A stretch of DNA of 64,000 bases from positions 22,018-86,017 of the forward strand of contig NZ_JAENJH010000014.1 of the NCBI RefSeq assembly GCF_016595675.1. Reading direction: 5' to 3'. Under the pieces are notes generated by a model. That model searched no databases. It was not told the DNA's origin and was given only the letters and a program-made list of their open reading frames with translations. The translations under genes were made by a program, and so were the position numbers. Source of the stretch: Prauserella cavernicola. GTDB taxonomy: Bacteria; Actinomycetota; Actinomycetes; Mycobacteriales; Pseudonocardiaceae. This document shows, piece after piece, positions 16,101 to 25,429 of the stretch. Numbering within the stretch: the first letter of the stretch is position 1; each line of letters opens with the position of its first letter.

Positions 16101-17684
16101 GTGGTCAGCCATCTGTTCGTCAATGCCAAGGTGTTCACCGGCCGCGATGAGACGGACTTCGCGTCCGCGTTCCGGATCACGGACGGATCGTTCAGCTGGG
16201 TCGGCGATCACTCGGAGGTTCGCGGCGAGCAGGCCGTCGACCTCGGCGGCCGGACCGTGCTCCCCGGTTTGCTGGACGTGCACACGCATCCGGCCGCGCT
16301 GGCCGCCCTCACCGACGCCGTGGACTGCCTGCCGCCGCAGGTGGTCTCGCTGGCTCAGCTGCTGGATCGGCTCCGCACCCACCGCAACCTCGGTGGCGGC
16401 GCCGACCAGTGGATCATCGGCAGGGGTTACGACGAAGCGCGCTACCCCGAGGGCCGCTCCCCCACCGCACACGATCTCGACCAGGTGTCGCTCACGCAGC
16501 CCGTCATCGTCAAGCGCTGTGACGGCCACACGGCGGTCTGCAACACCCGGGCGCTGGAGCTGGCCGGGATCACCTCGGCCACGCCCGACCCGGTCGGCGC
16601 GCGCTTCGAGCGCGACGAACAGGGCCGCCCCAACGGGATCCTGACCGAGCTGGAAGCGGTGCGGGCCGTGGAGCGGCTGCTCCCCGCGCTCGGCGGCGAC
16701 GACCTGGCAGACCGGCTCGCCGGTCTCGACGAGCGCTTTCTGTCGCGCGGCATCGTCGGTGTCTGCGACCTGCGCGCGTCGACCCTGCCCGATCCACTGG
16801 CGACGTTCCGTGCCGCGCGAGCCCGCGGCCTCCGGCCACGCTGCACGCTGTACCTGGAATGGGATCCGGGCAGGCCACCGGACGACTTGTCCGATGAGGA
16901 CAGACTGGGCCCGGTGCGGATCGGCGGGCTCAAGCTCTTCATGGACGGCGCGTACTCCAACCGCACGGCCTGGGTGAACGATCCCTATCCGGACTCGTGT
17001 GAGCACGGAATCCACACGGTGTCCGACGAGGACGCGCGTGCCGCCGTCGACTGGGCCCGGCGCAACCAGGTCCAGGTCGCGGTGCACGCGATGGGCGACC
17101 AGGCACTGGAGCACGTCGTCGAGCTGTTCGGCGAGGCCGAACCGTGGCTGGCTGGCAGGCCCTCCATCCGCCTGGAACACGCGACGCTGGTCTCCGCCGG
17201 GCTCATCGAGCGGATCACCAGCGCGAGGATGTCCTTCGGGATCGCGACCCACACGATCTTCCTGTACGCCGAACACGACAGCTACCGCGCCAATCTCAGT
17301 GCGGAGCAGGCGCGGGTGGCCTACCCGATCCGTTCGCTGTACCACGGTGTGCGGCCGCTCGCGCTCGCGTCCGACTGCCCCGCGACGGCGTGGAGCGACG
17401 CCGACAACGTCTTCGTCTCGGTCAAGGCCGCGGTCGCGCGCCGGGCGTACAACGGCGCCGACATCGGACAGGCCGAGGCGATCACGGTGCCGCAGGCGCT
17501 CTCGCTCTACACGGGCAGGGCACGCCACGTCGCCCCGCTCGGCCAGGTCGGGGTGATCGCACCGGGCTACGACGGCAGTTTCGTCGTCCTGGACCGCGAC
17601 GTCTTCACCGTCGCGCACGAGGACATCGACCAGGTCCGGATCGACCAGACGTGGATCGAGGGAGCGCAGGTGTACGCCCGCTGA
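16101..17684 (+). CDS. YtcJ-type metal-dependent amidohydrolase
   Basis: 527 aa. Metal-site motifs are in order: DVHTHPAA near residue 63, the lysine in GGLKLFMDGAYSNRT (near 277) that is carboxylated in this family, VHAMGDQALEHV near 332, RLEHATLV near 358 and ASDCPATAWSDADN near 424. The GTG at 16101 is preceded by AAGGAG. YtcJ-like enzymes hydrolyse amides or imines, but few have known substrates. It is 28 bp after the dipeptidase gene and is the last gene of the scavenging unit, so it probably acts on a breakdown product. Confidence 0.86.
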   Translation: MVSHLFVNAKVFTGRDETDFASAFRITDGSFSWVGDHSEVRGEQAVDLGGRTVLPGLLDVHTHPAALAALTDAVDCLPPQVVSLAQLLDRLRTHRNLGGGADQWIIGRGYDEARYPEGRSPTAHDLDQVSLTQPVIVKRCDGHTAVCNTRALELAGITSATPDPVGARFERDEQGRPNGILTELEAVRAVERLLPALGGDDLADRLAGLDERFLSRGIVGVCDLRASTLPDPLATFRAARARGLRPRCTLYLEWDPGRPPDDLSDEDRLGPVRIGGLKLFMDGAYSNRTAWVNDPYPDSCEHGIHTVSDEDARAAVDWARRNQVQVAVHAMGDQALEHVVELFGEAEPWLAGRPSIRLEHATLVSAGLIERITSARMSFGIATHTIFLYAEHDSYRANLSAEQARVAYPIRSLYHGVRPLALASDCPATAWSDADNVFVSVKAAVARRAYNGADIGQAEAITVPQALSLYTGRARHVAPLGQVGVIAPGYDGSFVVLDRDVFTVAHEDIDQVRIDQTWIEGAQVYAR

Positions 17685-17773
17685 CGGTCACGACAGGTAC
17701 GCATCCGCTCGTTCCCCTTCTCCCCCACCACCTTCCAGTCCTAGGGTAGGAGCACTGAGCCGAGGGGTGAATC

Positions 17774-18577
17774 ATGCCGCAGGTGACATCGGTCGACGGC
17801 ACGGCGATCGGGTACGACCGGCTCAGCGACGACGGCCCCCCGGTGGTCCTCGTCGGTGGCGGACTGGACGACGGCACCGAGAACATCCCCGTGGGGAAGC
17901 GCCTGTCGGACACGTTCGCCGTGGTCACCTACCGACGGCGCGGACGCGGCGACAGCGGCGACACGCAGCCGTACTCGGTGCACCGCGAGATCGAGGACCT
18001 CGCCGTCGTCATCGAGGCGGCCGGAGGGCGGGCGCACCTGTTCGGCGCGTCCTCCGGCGGGGCGCTCGCCCTGGAAGCGGCCGCCGCCGGGCTGCCCGTC
18101 GACCGGATCGCCGTCCACGAAGTTCCCTACCTGCTCGGGGACGCGATGGTCGCCGCGTGGCGCGACTACCTCGCCGACCTCGCGACGGCGCTCGACGCCG
18201 ACCACCGGGACCAGGCACTGCGACTGTTCATGCGCCTCGCCGGCTCCTCGGACGAGGAGATCGCGGCCGCCGAAACCGCACCGGTCTGGTCGGAGCTGCG
18301 AACACTCGCGCCCACACTGCGCTACGACGCCGCGTGCCTCGGCGACGGCCGACCTCCCACCGCACGACTCGCCGCCGTGACCCAGCCCGTGCTCCTGACC
18401 ACTGGCGCGACCGTCGACGCCCATTCCGCGGAACTGCCCACGGATTTCTTCGCGGCCGCCGCCGAGGCCACCGCCGCCAGCCTGCCGAATGGGCGACACG
18501 CGACGCTCGAACTCCCCGGGCACGTCCCCGACCCTGCCGTTCTCGGATCCGTGCTCACCAGGTTCTACACCGGGTGA
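17774..18577 (+). CDS. alpha/beta hydrolase
   Basis: 267 aa. PPVVLVGGG near residue 22 gives the oxyanion region, GRGDSGD follows strand 4, and the nucleophile elbow GASSGG near residue 93 holds the catalytic Ser. HVPDP near the end has the likely catalytic His and VLLTTGATVDAHS precedes the acid. No signal peptide. GAGGGG at 17762 is the ribosome site. It stands alone between the amidohydrolase and the converging PucR gene; substrate unknown. Confidence 0.85.
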   Translation: MPQVTSVDGTAIGYDRLSDDGPPVVLVGGGLDDGTENIPVGKRLSDTFAVVTYRRRGRGDSGDTQPYSVHREIEDLAVVIEAAGGRAHLFGASSGGALALEAAAAGLPVDRIAVHEVPYLLGDAMVAAWRDYLADLATALDADHRDQALRLFMRLAGSSDEEIAAAETAPVWSELRTLAPTLRYDAACLGDGRPPTARLAAVTQPVLLTTGATVDAHSAELPTDFFAAAAEATAASLPNGRHATLELPGHVPDPAVLGSVLTRFYTG

Positions 18578-18660
18578 ACGATTCCAGACCGCACACGCTC
18601 CGCTCGATCGCGGCCGCGCCGGCCCACGTCGAGCACCGGCGTCGGCGTGACGCCGCCGTG

Positions 18661-19821
18661 CTACGCCGACGCCCGGGTGGAGGTCGACGGCGCGCCGGTC
18701 GGCCAGGCCGGCAACGGCACCGGCTTCGCCGGGCTTCTCGTCGTCGCGCCCACGACCTGACCGGATCCGGCGACCTCGGTTCTCGGCAGCGCCAGCGCCA
18801 GCGCGGCCAGATCGGTGGGCACCGCCGGGTTCTTGCCGGTCAGCGCGTGGATCCTGCGCAGGCGCTTTCGGACGGTGTTGGCGTGCAGGAACATCCTCCT
18901 GCCGCACGCGGTCACCGAACCGTCGCAGTGGAGGAGCTCCTCGAGCGTCACCACCAGGTCCGCGTCGTGCAACCGGTCGTAGCGCGCCAGCGGCTGGTAG
19001 AGGAACTCACGGAACGGCTGCAGGTACCCGGCCGGCAGACACCGGCTCAGCGAGTCGAGTGAGGCGAGATCGGCCGCGGTGGCCGGGAGCTGCCGGGTGC
19101 GCGCCAGCGCCAGCGCGTCGAGGGCCTGCTGGATCAGCCTCGGCACGTCCTGGGGTTCCCCGCGCCCGCTCACGGCGTGCACCAGGCTCGCCGGGCACCG
19201 CAGCGTCCCTCGGTGCAGCACCAGCACCTCGTCTCCCAGGTCGGCGACCAGCGCCTGTTCGGGAAGGTCCACACCGGACAGGTCGCCGGTCTGCAGCCCC
19301 GTCACCTCCAGGTCGGCGCCGTCGAGGAACGGCGCACGCGCGAGCAGTGCGTCAGGACGCGCTCTGCCCGTGCGGACCAGCTCGACGAGGTAGCCGTTCT
19401 CCCTGCGCTCGCGGTACAGCACCCGTTCCCTGGCCAGCCGCTCGGTGAAGAGGATGAACGGCGCCGTGGGCGGGATCTCGAACACCGGGATGCCGAGCCG
19501 GTTCGCTTCCGACACCAGCGCGTCGGGAGCGCAGTCGTGCACGACATGCACGGCGTAGCCGATCGCGGCGGGGCCGGTGGCCGCCAGCGCCGTCACGAAC
19601 TGGGCGCACGCCCTGGCGTCGCGCAGCAGCAGACCCGTGACGAGCACGAGCTCCCCGCCCCGCAGGTACGGCGACGGATCGAGCAGGTCGGAGGCCTGCG
19701 CCCAGCGCACCCGCCGTTCCAGCCCGACGGGACGGCCGACCAGCCGGAGCCCCTCGGCCCAGCCGAGTACGTCGAGTACGCGGATCGCCGGTGCCGCGCT
19801 GTCGTCGAGGGCCGCTGTCAT
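18661..19821 (-). CDS. PucR-family transcriptional regulator
   Basis: 386 aa, shorter than the usual 500-550 aa. Residues 10-125 form the N-terminal PucR (purine catabolism) domain (VRWAQASDLLDPSPYLRGGELVLVTG, IGYAVHVV). The C-terminal HTH near residues 295-345 has the typical LLHCDGSVTACGRRMFLHANTVRKRLRRI organisation in which short arms NTVRKRLRRI contact DNA. The middle GGDEF-like part is reduced. It is divergent from the cytosine-type permease and deaminase genes, and PucR proteins commonly control nitrogen compound use, so it probably regulates them. Confidence 0.87.
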   Translation of the reverse strand: MTAALDDSAAPAIRVLDVLGWAEGLRLVGRPVGLERRVRWAQASDLLDPSPYLRGGELVLVTGLLLRDARACAQFVTALAATGPAAIGYAVHVVHDCAPDALVSEANRLGIPVFEIPPTAPFILFTERLARERVLYRERRENGYLVELVRTGRARPDALLARAPFLDGADLEVTGLQTGDLSGVDLPEQALVADLGDEVLVLHRGTLRCPASLVHAVSGRGEPQDVPRLIQQALDALALARTRQLPATAADLASLDSLSRCLPAGYLQPFREFLYQPLARYDRLHDADLVVTLEELLHCDGSVTACGRRMFLHANTVRKRLRRIHALTGKNPAVPTDLAALALALPRTEVAGSGQVVGATTRSPAKPVPLPAWPTGAPSTSTRASA

Positions 19822-20043
19822 ACGGCGCGACGCTACGAGCGTCCTGTGACTCGCACGTTAACCCCGAGGTCGGTGATGTTGCGCGCCGGTGTGCGATCGG
19901 ACACCGGGCGGCCCGGCCGTGGTACAGCTCTGCTACATCTGCGCCCCGGGGCTTCACCGCGCGGCCCTCATGGCCCTTTAATCCGGAGATCCACTCCCGC
20001 GCCGACGCGGGTCCAGGTCCCCCACCGCTTCCGAGGAACCATC

Positions 20044-21342
20044 GTGACAGCAGTGCCTTCCACTCCCGCTCCGCCATCACCGCCCGTCGACCGCGACTAC
20101 CCGCTCGACCGGGTCCCCGTCGCCGAGCGCAAGGGCGTCGCCTCCGTGGCGGTGGTCATCGCCGGCTTCGGCTTCTTCACACCGACGATGGTGACCGGCG
20201 GCCAGGTCGCCGTCGGCTTCACCTTCGCCCAGTTCCTGGGCCTCGCCCTCGTCGCCGCGCTCGTGCTGGCCTGCTACATCGCGACCATGGGTGTCGCGAG
20301 CGCCCGCACCGGCCTCACCACGGTCCTGCTGGCCCGCCTCGTACTCGGCAAGCTGGGCGGCAAGTGGGCCTCGGTGCTGCTGGGCGGCACCCAGGTGGGC
20401 TGGTACGGCATCACCATCGGCGTGCTCGCGACGCTGCTGGGCGGCGCGTTCGGCTGGGACACCACGTGGCCCATCGTGGTGGTCGGCGGCATCGCGATGG
20501 CCGTCACGGCCTACCACGGTTTCAAGGGCATCGAGTTGCTCTCCTGGCTCTCCGTCCCGCTCATGACGGCGCTGTGCGTGTGGATCTCGTTCTCCGCCGT
20601 GAACGAAGCGGGCGGCTGGGCGGGCCTGTTCGACCACGTGGGCACGGGCGGCACGAGCATCGGTGTCGCACTGACCCTGATGATCGGCACCTTCATCAGC
20701 GGCGGCACCCAGATCGGAAACTGGACCCGGTTCGCCAGCGGTGGCCGGCTGGCCTTCGTCGTCACCGCCTGCACGATCCTGGTCGTCCAGGCGGCCATGT
20801 TCTTCTTCGGCGGCATCGGCGCGGTCGGCTACGGCGAGCCCGACTTCGCGAACGTGCTGCTGCTCATGGGCTCGGTGGGGATCGCGGTCCTACTGATCAT
20901 CTCCAACCTGTGGACCACCAACGACAACGCGGCCTACGCGTTCGGGGTCGCCGGTGCGGAGCTGACCGGCAAGCCCGACAAGCGGCCCTTCGTCGTCGGC
21001 GGTGTGATCATCGGGATCATCATGGCGATCACCGGGATCGCCGACGCGCTGACGGCGTTCCTCACGGTGCTCGGGGTGCTCATCCCGCCGCTGGGCGGCG
21101 TCATCATCGGCACGTTCGTGTTCGTGTGGAAGCGAAAGGACCCCGGCACGGACCTGGGTTCGGTGCCGCTGGTGCTGTGGCCCGGACTGCTGTCCTATCT
21201 GGGCGGCACCGCGGTGGCGATTGCGGGAGCCACCTTCGACGTCGGAATACCCGCGGTACAGGGAATCGTCGTCGCCATGCTGCTGGCCCCCGCCCTGCGA
21301 GGACTGGCCGGCCGTGGCGAGCACACGCAGGAAGGCAGGTAG
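20044..21342 (+). CDS. NCS1-family cytosine/purine permease (CodB-like)
   Basis: 432 aa with about twelve hydrophobic spans. PLDRVPVAERKGVASVAVVIAGF at the start and the GTFISGGTQIGNWTRFA segment near residue 218 (an NCS1/CodB signature) support a nucleobase:cation symporter. The GTG at 20044 follows GAGGAA by 5 bp; the longer open frame upstream is antisense to the PucR gene and is not coding. It is followed 9 bp later by a deaminase gene, the same pairing as codB-codA. Substrate may be cytosine or another pyrimidine or triazine. Confidence 0.9.
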   Translation: MTAVPSTPAPPSPPVDRDYPLDRVPVAERKGVASVAVVIAGFGFFTPTMVTGGQVAVGFTFAQFLGLALVAALVLACYIATMGVASARTGLTTVLLARLVLGKLGGKWASVLLGGTQVGWYGITIGVLATLLGGAFGWDTTWPIVVVGGIAMAVTAYHGFKGIELLSWLSVPLMTALCVWISFSAVNEAGGWAGLFDHVGTGGTSIGVALTLMIGTFISGGTQIGNWTRFASGGRLAFVVTACTILVVQAAMFFFGGIGAVGYGEPDFANVLLLMGSVGIAVLLIISNLWTTNDNAAYAFGVAGAELTGKPDKRPFVVGGVIIGIIMAITGIADALTAFLTVLGVLIPPLGGVIIGTFVFVWKRKDPGTDLGSVPLVLWPGLLSYLGGTAVAIAGATFDVGIPAVQGIVVAMLLAPALRGLAGRGEHTQEGR

Positions 21343-21351
21343 GACACGAGC

Positions 21352-22866
21352 ATGGCCATCGTCATCCGCGACGCCGAGGTCATCACGATGGACGTGCGGA
21401 CGGGCAGCACGCCCGTCACGCGCAGCATCCGGATCGAGGACGGTGTGGTCGCCGAGCTCGGCGCCACCGTCCGGGTCCAGGACGGCGACACCGTCGTGAA
21501 CGGCCGCGACCGGCTGGTGTGCCCCGGTTTCGTCAACGCGCACACCCACTCGTGGGAGTACCTGGCGAAGGGCCGCTACGACAACCTCCCGCTCGAGCTG
21601 TGGATGCTGTACTCCTACCCGATCCTCGGCGGGAAGCCACTGCCGCCGGACCTGGTTCGGCTGCGCAGCCTGCTGTTCGCGGTGGAGTCCGTGCGCTCGG
21701 GCGTCACCACGCTCGTCGACGACGTCCTGGAGACACCGAGCCAGGACTTCGCCCAGCTGGACGCCGTGTTCGACGCCTACGACGCGGTCGGGGTGCGGGC
21801 CAACATCTCGGGCCACGTCATCAACCGGCCGTTCATCGACACCGTGCCGTACGCGGCGGAGTGGCTTCCGTCCGATGTGGTCGATCAGGTGCGGGCCACG
21901 CCGTTGCTGAGCGCGGCCGACTACCTGGACTTCAGCCAGGAGGCCTTCCGCCGCTACGCGGGCAGGGCGGACGGCAGGCTGCGCTACATGCTCGCCCCGT
22001 CGGGGCCGCAGCGCTGCACCGACGACCTGCTCGCCGGCGCGACCGAGCTGGCGCTGGCGCACGACGCCGAATGCCACGTGCACGTGCTGGAGACCAAGAC
22101 GCAGGCGGTGACCGGCCGCGAGTTCTACGGCACCACGCTGGTCGAGCACCTGCGCCGGATCGGCGCGCTGTCGGCCAACACCACGCTGGCGCACGGCATC
22201 TGGACCACCGACTCCGACATCGCGACGCTCGCCGAGTACGACGTGTGCGTCTCGCACAACCCGGTGTCCAACCTCAAGCTCGGGTCGGGCATCGCGCCGT
22301 GGCGCCGCTACCACGATGCCGGGGTCACGCTCGGCCTCGGCTCGGACGGCTGCTCCAGCAGCGACACCCCGCGACTGCCCGAGGTGCTCAAGGCGGCCGC
22401 GTTGCTGCACAAGGTGACCGAGCCCGACCACACGGCCTGGTCGACCGCCGACGAGGTGCTGCGGGCCGCGACGCTCGGCGGTGCCCGCAGCGCCCGGCTG
22501 CACACCGACATCGGGTCCCTGGAGCCGGGCAAGAAGGCCGACCTGCTGGTCTACGACCTCAACACGCTCGCCTTCACGCCGCGCAACAGGCTCGACCTGC
22601 AGCTGGTGTACTCCGAGAACGGCAGCTCGCTGCGGCAGGTCATGGTCGGTGGCGAGATCGTGGTGGACGACGGTCGGGTCACCACCGTCGACGAGGAGGC
22701 GTTGCTGGCCGAGCTGCGCGACCGCCTGCCCGGGATCCAGGCCGAGCAGGACCGGGTGGAGAGCCGCAACACCGTGTTCCACGAGGCGTTCGAGCGCATG
22801 TACCGGACCTGCGCGGCCGAGGACGTCGGCGTGCACCGGTGGTCTGGCCCTCCGGGCGCGAGCTGA
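21352..22866 (+). CDS. ATZ/TRZ-type amidohydrolase (cytosine/guanine deaminase-like)
   Basis: 504 aa. Single-metal deaminase motifs: VNAHTHSWEYL near residue 62, CHVHVLETKTQ near 241, LAHGIW near 279 and GLGSDGCSSSDTP near 327, giving the HxH, two His and Asp ligands of the SAH/guanine/chlorohydrolase branch. The C-terminal LEPGKKADLLVYDL closes the beta sandwich. Next to a CodB-like permease it may deaminate an imported nucleobase, but the subfamily also contains triazine chlorohydrolases, so the substrate is open. Two hairpins follow the gene. Confidence 0.88.
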   Translation: MAIVIRDAEVITMDVRTGSTPVTRSIRIEDGVVAELGATVRVQDGDTVVNGRDRLVCPGFVNAHTHSWEYLAKGRYDNLPLELWMLYSYPILGGKPLPPDLVRLRSLLFAVESVRSGVTTLVDDVLETPSQDFAQLDAVFDAYDAVGVRANISGHVINRPFIDTVPYAAEWLPSDVVDQVRATPLLSAADYLDFSQEAFRRYAGRADGRLRYMLAPSGPQRCTDDLLAGATELALAHDAECHVHVLETKTQAVTGREFYGTTLVEHLRRIGALSANTTLAHGIWTTDSDIATLAEYDVCVSHNPVSNLKLGSGIAPWRRYHDAGVTLGLGSDGCSSSDTPRLPEVLKAAALLHKVTEPDHTAWSTADEVLRAATLGGARSARLHTDIGSLEPGKKADLLVYDLNTLAFTPRNRLDLQLVYSENGSSLRQVMVGGEIVVDDGRVTTVDEEALLAELRDRLPGIQAEQDRVESRNTVFHEAFERMYRTCAAEDVGVHRWSGPPGAS

Positions 22867-22898
22867 TCGGACACCGCGTCCGCGGTGAGGGTGGTGGC

Positions 22899-22971
22899 GG
22901 CCGCGGTGATCGACGCACCAGACCGCGGCCGGGCGCGCTGCCCGGCTCCGGTCGGCAGGGCTCAGCCGACC
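22899..22971 (+). terminator. tandem stem-loops after the deaminase gene
   Basis: Two consecutive inverted repeats: GGCCGCGGT at 22899-22907 with ACCGCGGCC at 22922-22930, and GGTCGGC at 22950-22956 with GCCGACC at 22965-22971. A smaller CACCGC/GCGGTG stem lies at 22872-22887. They sit 30-100 bp after the stop codon and probably terminate the permease-deaminase transcript. No other feature was seen between 22972 and 23151 except an AT-richer stretch just before the next gene. Confidence 0.6.
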
Positions 22972-23151
22972 GTGCGTGCCTGGTGCTGCGCGCCCACCGA
23001 ACCGGCACGGGCCCACTGTCCCTCGTGAACCCGGCCCCCTCCCACCCCGACCGCTGACGTCGCCCTCTCCTGCCATGCGCCGATCTTCCCGTCGGCTCGA
23101 CGAACTCACATCCAGCGGAATAGTTGAGCATTCAATAAAGTTGACGATGGC

Positions 23152-24048
23152 ATGAGCACAAACACACGCCTCGCGGCCGACACGTCGATGGGCGCCGTCA
23201 CCCTGAACGTCGCAGACCTGGACGGCATGACCGCGTACTACCGCGATGGGGTCGGCCTGGCCGTGCTGGCGCACACAGGGTCGCAGGTGACCCTCGGGCG
23301 GTCTGGCCAGCCGGTCGTCGTACTCGTGCACACCCCGGGCCTGCGGCACGCCTCGCCTCGCGATGCCGGCCTGTTCCACACCGCCATCCTCTTCGACACG
23401 GAGGCCGCGCTGGCCGCGGCGGTCTACTCTGTCGCGCGTCGGCGCCCCGCATCGTTCACCGGCTCCAGCGACCACCTGGTCAGCAAGGCCTTCTACTTCG
23501 ACGATCCCGAGGGCAATGGTGTCGAACTGTACTGGGACCGCGATCGCACCCAGTGGAGCTGGACCCACGGGCAGCTCGAGATGGGAACTCTCTTCCTGGA
23601 TCCGAACGTGTTCCTGCGTGACCACCTCGACGAGCGCGGGCTCGCAGGAGAGCCGATCGGGGATGCGCGGGTCGGCCACATCCATCTTTCCGTCGGCGAC
23701 GTAGGAATGGCGCGCGACTTCTACGCCACCAAGCTGGGCTTCGACGTGACGCTGACCCTGGGTGATCAGGCGGTGTTCGTCAGCGCGGGCGGATATCACC
23801 ACCACATGGCGATGAACGTATGGAAGAGCCGTGGTGCGGGCCGGCGTCAGCAGACCCTCGGCCTCGGCCGAGTGGACATCGAAGTGCCGTCCGCCGATGA
23901 CGTCGGCGAACTGATCGAACGCATGCGGCACTACCAGGTCCCCGTTCAGGACGACGGCCGAACGGTCAACTTCGAAGATCCGTGGGCGAACGCGGTCAGC
24001 CTCACCGTGGCCGACGCCCCCGACGGAACCGCCGAGAACCACGGATAA
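23152..24048 (+). CDS. VOC-superfamily protein (extradiol dioxygenase/glyoxalase-like)
   Basis: 298 aa with two vicinal-oxygen-chelate modules, residues 12-130 and 176-285. LNVADLDGMTAYYRDGVGLAV opens the first, FHTAILF and GNGVELYWDR give the metal-side residues, and GHIHLSVGDVGMARDFYATKLGFDV opens the second. This is the layout of CatE-like catechol 2,3-dioxygenases in Firmicutes and actinobacteria. The ATG start has no strong ribosome site. It stands alone, so an aromatic substrate is only a family-based guess. Confidence 0.83.
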   Translation: MSTNTRLAADTSMGAVTLNVADLDGMTAYYRDGVGLAVLAHTGSQVTLGRSGQPVVVLVHTPGLRHASPRDAGLFHTAILFDTEAALAAAVYSVARRRPASFTGSSDHLVSKAFYFDDPEGNGVELYWDRDRTQWSWTHGQLEMGTLFLDPNVFLRDHLDERGLAGEPIGDARVGHIHLSVGDVGMARDFYATKLGFDVTLTLGDQAVFVSAGGYHHHMAMNVWKSRGAGRRQQTLGLGRVDIEVPSADDVGELIERMRHYQVPVQDDGRTVNFEDPWANAVSLTVADAPDGTAENHG

Positions 24049-24182
24049 CGGATTTCCGGCGTCGGGAGAAAGGACAGCTGTGACCGAGCAGTTGGTCGGC
24101 GGGAGCTACAAATTCGACATGGGGCCACTGAAGGTGGCGTTCACTGCCGACTCACCGAGGCAACGGCGCGCTGGGGACGCAT

Positions 24183-24308
24183 TCACTGCTCCGCCCCCGG
24201 CGCGGGGACGGCGGCAAGGTCGTTCCAGGCGACGTCGTAGTCACGGTGCTCACACCAGGTGCGGGCCAGGGCCGCACGGATGTGGTCGCTGATGCGGACG
24301 GGCGTCAC
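24183..24308 (-). CDS. possible small protein, or part of a frameshifted gene
   Basis: 41-codon frame from GTG 24308, reading VTPVRISDHIRAALARTW and ending near DVAWNDLAAVPAPG. The composition looks protein-like and differs from the shadow frames around it. It overlaps, in another frame, the 52-codon frame 24250-24408 that begins MSTTKAGTGTTTKEQL and has a helix-like QLVSDLRGFVAARL. The two read like one short protein split by a frameshift, or two coupled small genes. Family not recognised. Confidence 0.3.
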   Translation of the reverse strand: MTPVRISDHIRAALARTWCEHRDYDVAWNDLAAVPAPGAEQ

Positions 24309-24408
24309 TAGCGGGGTGTTCGGACAACCTGGCGGCCACGAAGCCGCGTAGGTCGCTCACGAGCTGCTCCTTGGTGGTCGTGCCGGTGCCGGCCTTGGTC
24401 GTCGACAT
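24250..24408 (-). CDS. possible small protein, upstream partner of the preceding frame
   Basis: 52 codons from ATG 24408. The first 32 residues look coding (Thr/Lys-rich start, then an amphipathic helix); the last 20 are Pro/His/Arg-rich as in out-of-frame high-GC DNA, which suggests that the true frame shifts near 24308. The rest of the 596-bp gap between 24049 and 24644 shows nothing else that I can support. Confidence 0.3.
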   Translation of the reverse strand: MSTTKAGTGTTTKEQLVSDLRGFVAARLSEHPASDARPHQRPHPCGPGPHLV

Positions 24409-24644
24409 ACGCCTGATCAAGCCGGAGCCACACTGCCACGATCACTCGGGTGGCACCGCCTCGTTGCGGAGCCCCCCGGGCTGCGAAGTGGCGGCTTCCG
24501 GCGCGCAATCCGGATCCGCTCAGTTCCAGATTCGGGGCGACGCCGGCCACGGACGGCTGTGACAGAAGTGGCCCGGGAATCTGTCATGAAGGGGCCGTCG
24601 CCCAGCCGCCACCGCCGTCCGTGGCCGCCTGCCGCGAGGCCGGA

Positions 24645-25391
24645 CTATGCGCCGTAGCCGCCGTCGATCCTCAGCACCGCACCGGTGACGTAGGAGGCCT
24701 GCGGGCTGGCGAGGAACACGACGCCTGCGGCGATCTCCTCCGGCCTGCCGTACCGCCCCATCGCCGTTGTCGGAAGGAACATGGCCGCGGCCGGGCTGTC
24801 GGCGGGGTTTCCTTCGGTGTCGATGAACCCGGGCTGGATGACGTTGACCGTGATGCCCCGGTGCGCCAGATCGCGGGCTGCGCCCCGGCTGAAGCCCTCG
24901 AGGGCCGACTTCGTGCCCGTGTAGTACGCCATCCCCTGGAAACCCGCCCGAGTAGCGACACCCGAGCTGATGCTGACGATCCGTCCCTCATCGGGTAGCA
25001 CCGGCACCGCCGCGTGGATCCCGGCCACCACGCTGGTGTAGTTGATGGCGAGCTGCCGATCGATCGCAGCCTGGTCGACGAGCTCACTGTTGACCAGGCC
25101 GCCACCACTCGCGGCCGCGTTGTTGACCAGAATGTCCAGCTTCCCGAACTGCTCGACCACGCTCCGGATCAAGCCCGCCGCCTGCGTCGCGTCCGCCTGG
25201 TCGGCCCGGAAAGCCACCGCACGCACACCCTTCGCCTCCAGGTCGGCGACCACGGCTTTGGCCTGATCCGCCGAGGACGAGTAGCTGATCGCGACGTCGG
25301 CTCCCTCGTCGGCCAGCGCCAGAGCCGACGCCGCCCCGATCCCCCGCGAGCCTCCGGTCACGATCGCCACCTTGTTGTCCAGCTTTCCCAT
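24645..25391 (-). CDS. SDR-family oxidoreductase (FabG-like)
   Basis: 248 aa, classical short-chain dehydrogenase. TGGSRGIGAASALALA at residue 12 binds the cofactor, VNNAAA gives the NNAG-like element, ISSGVA holds the catalytic Ser and YYTGTKSAL the Tyr/Lys pair. The GFIDTEGNP and VTGAVLRIDGGYGA blocks complete the fold. AGGGGA lies before the ATG. It is divergent from a TetR regulator with two perfect operator-like palindromes between them, so it is almost surely the regulated gene. Substrate unknown; such pairs often handle reactive carbonyls or quinones. Confidence 0.9.
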   Translation of the reverse strand: MGKLDNKVAIVTGGSRGIGAASALALADEGADVAISYSSSADQAKAVVADLEAKGVRAVAFRADQADATQAAGLIRSVVEQFGKLDILVNNAAASGGGLVNSELVDQAAIDRQLAINYTSVVAGIHAAVPVLPDEGRIVSISSGVATRAGFQGMAYYTGTKSALEGFSRGAARDLAHRGITVNVIQPGFIDTEGNPADSPAAAMFLPTTAMGRYGRPEEIAAGVVFLASPQASYVTGAVLRIDGGYGA

Positions 25392-25429
25392 GTGCTTCTC
25401 ATTTCCCCTAGATGCAACGTGTCACGGAG

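Noticed and set aside
19791..23057. 1088-codon plus-strand frame and a 1050-codon minus-strand frame over the permease and deaminase region
   Set aside because: Both overlap well-defined genes, contain no recognisable domain and have shadow-type composition.
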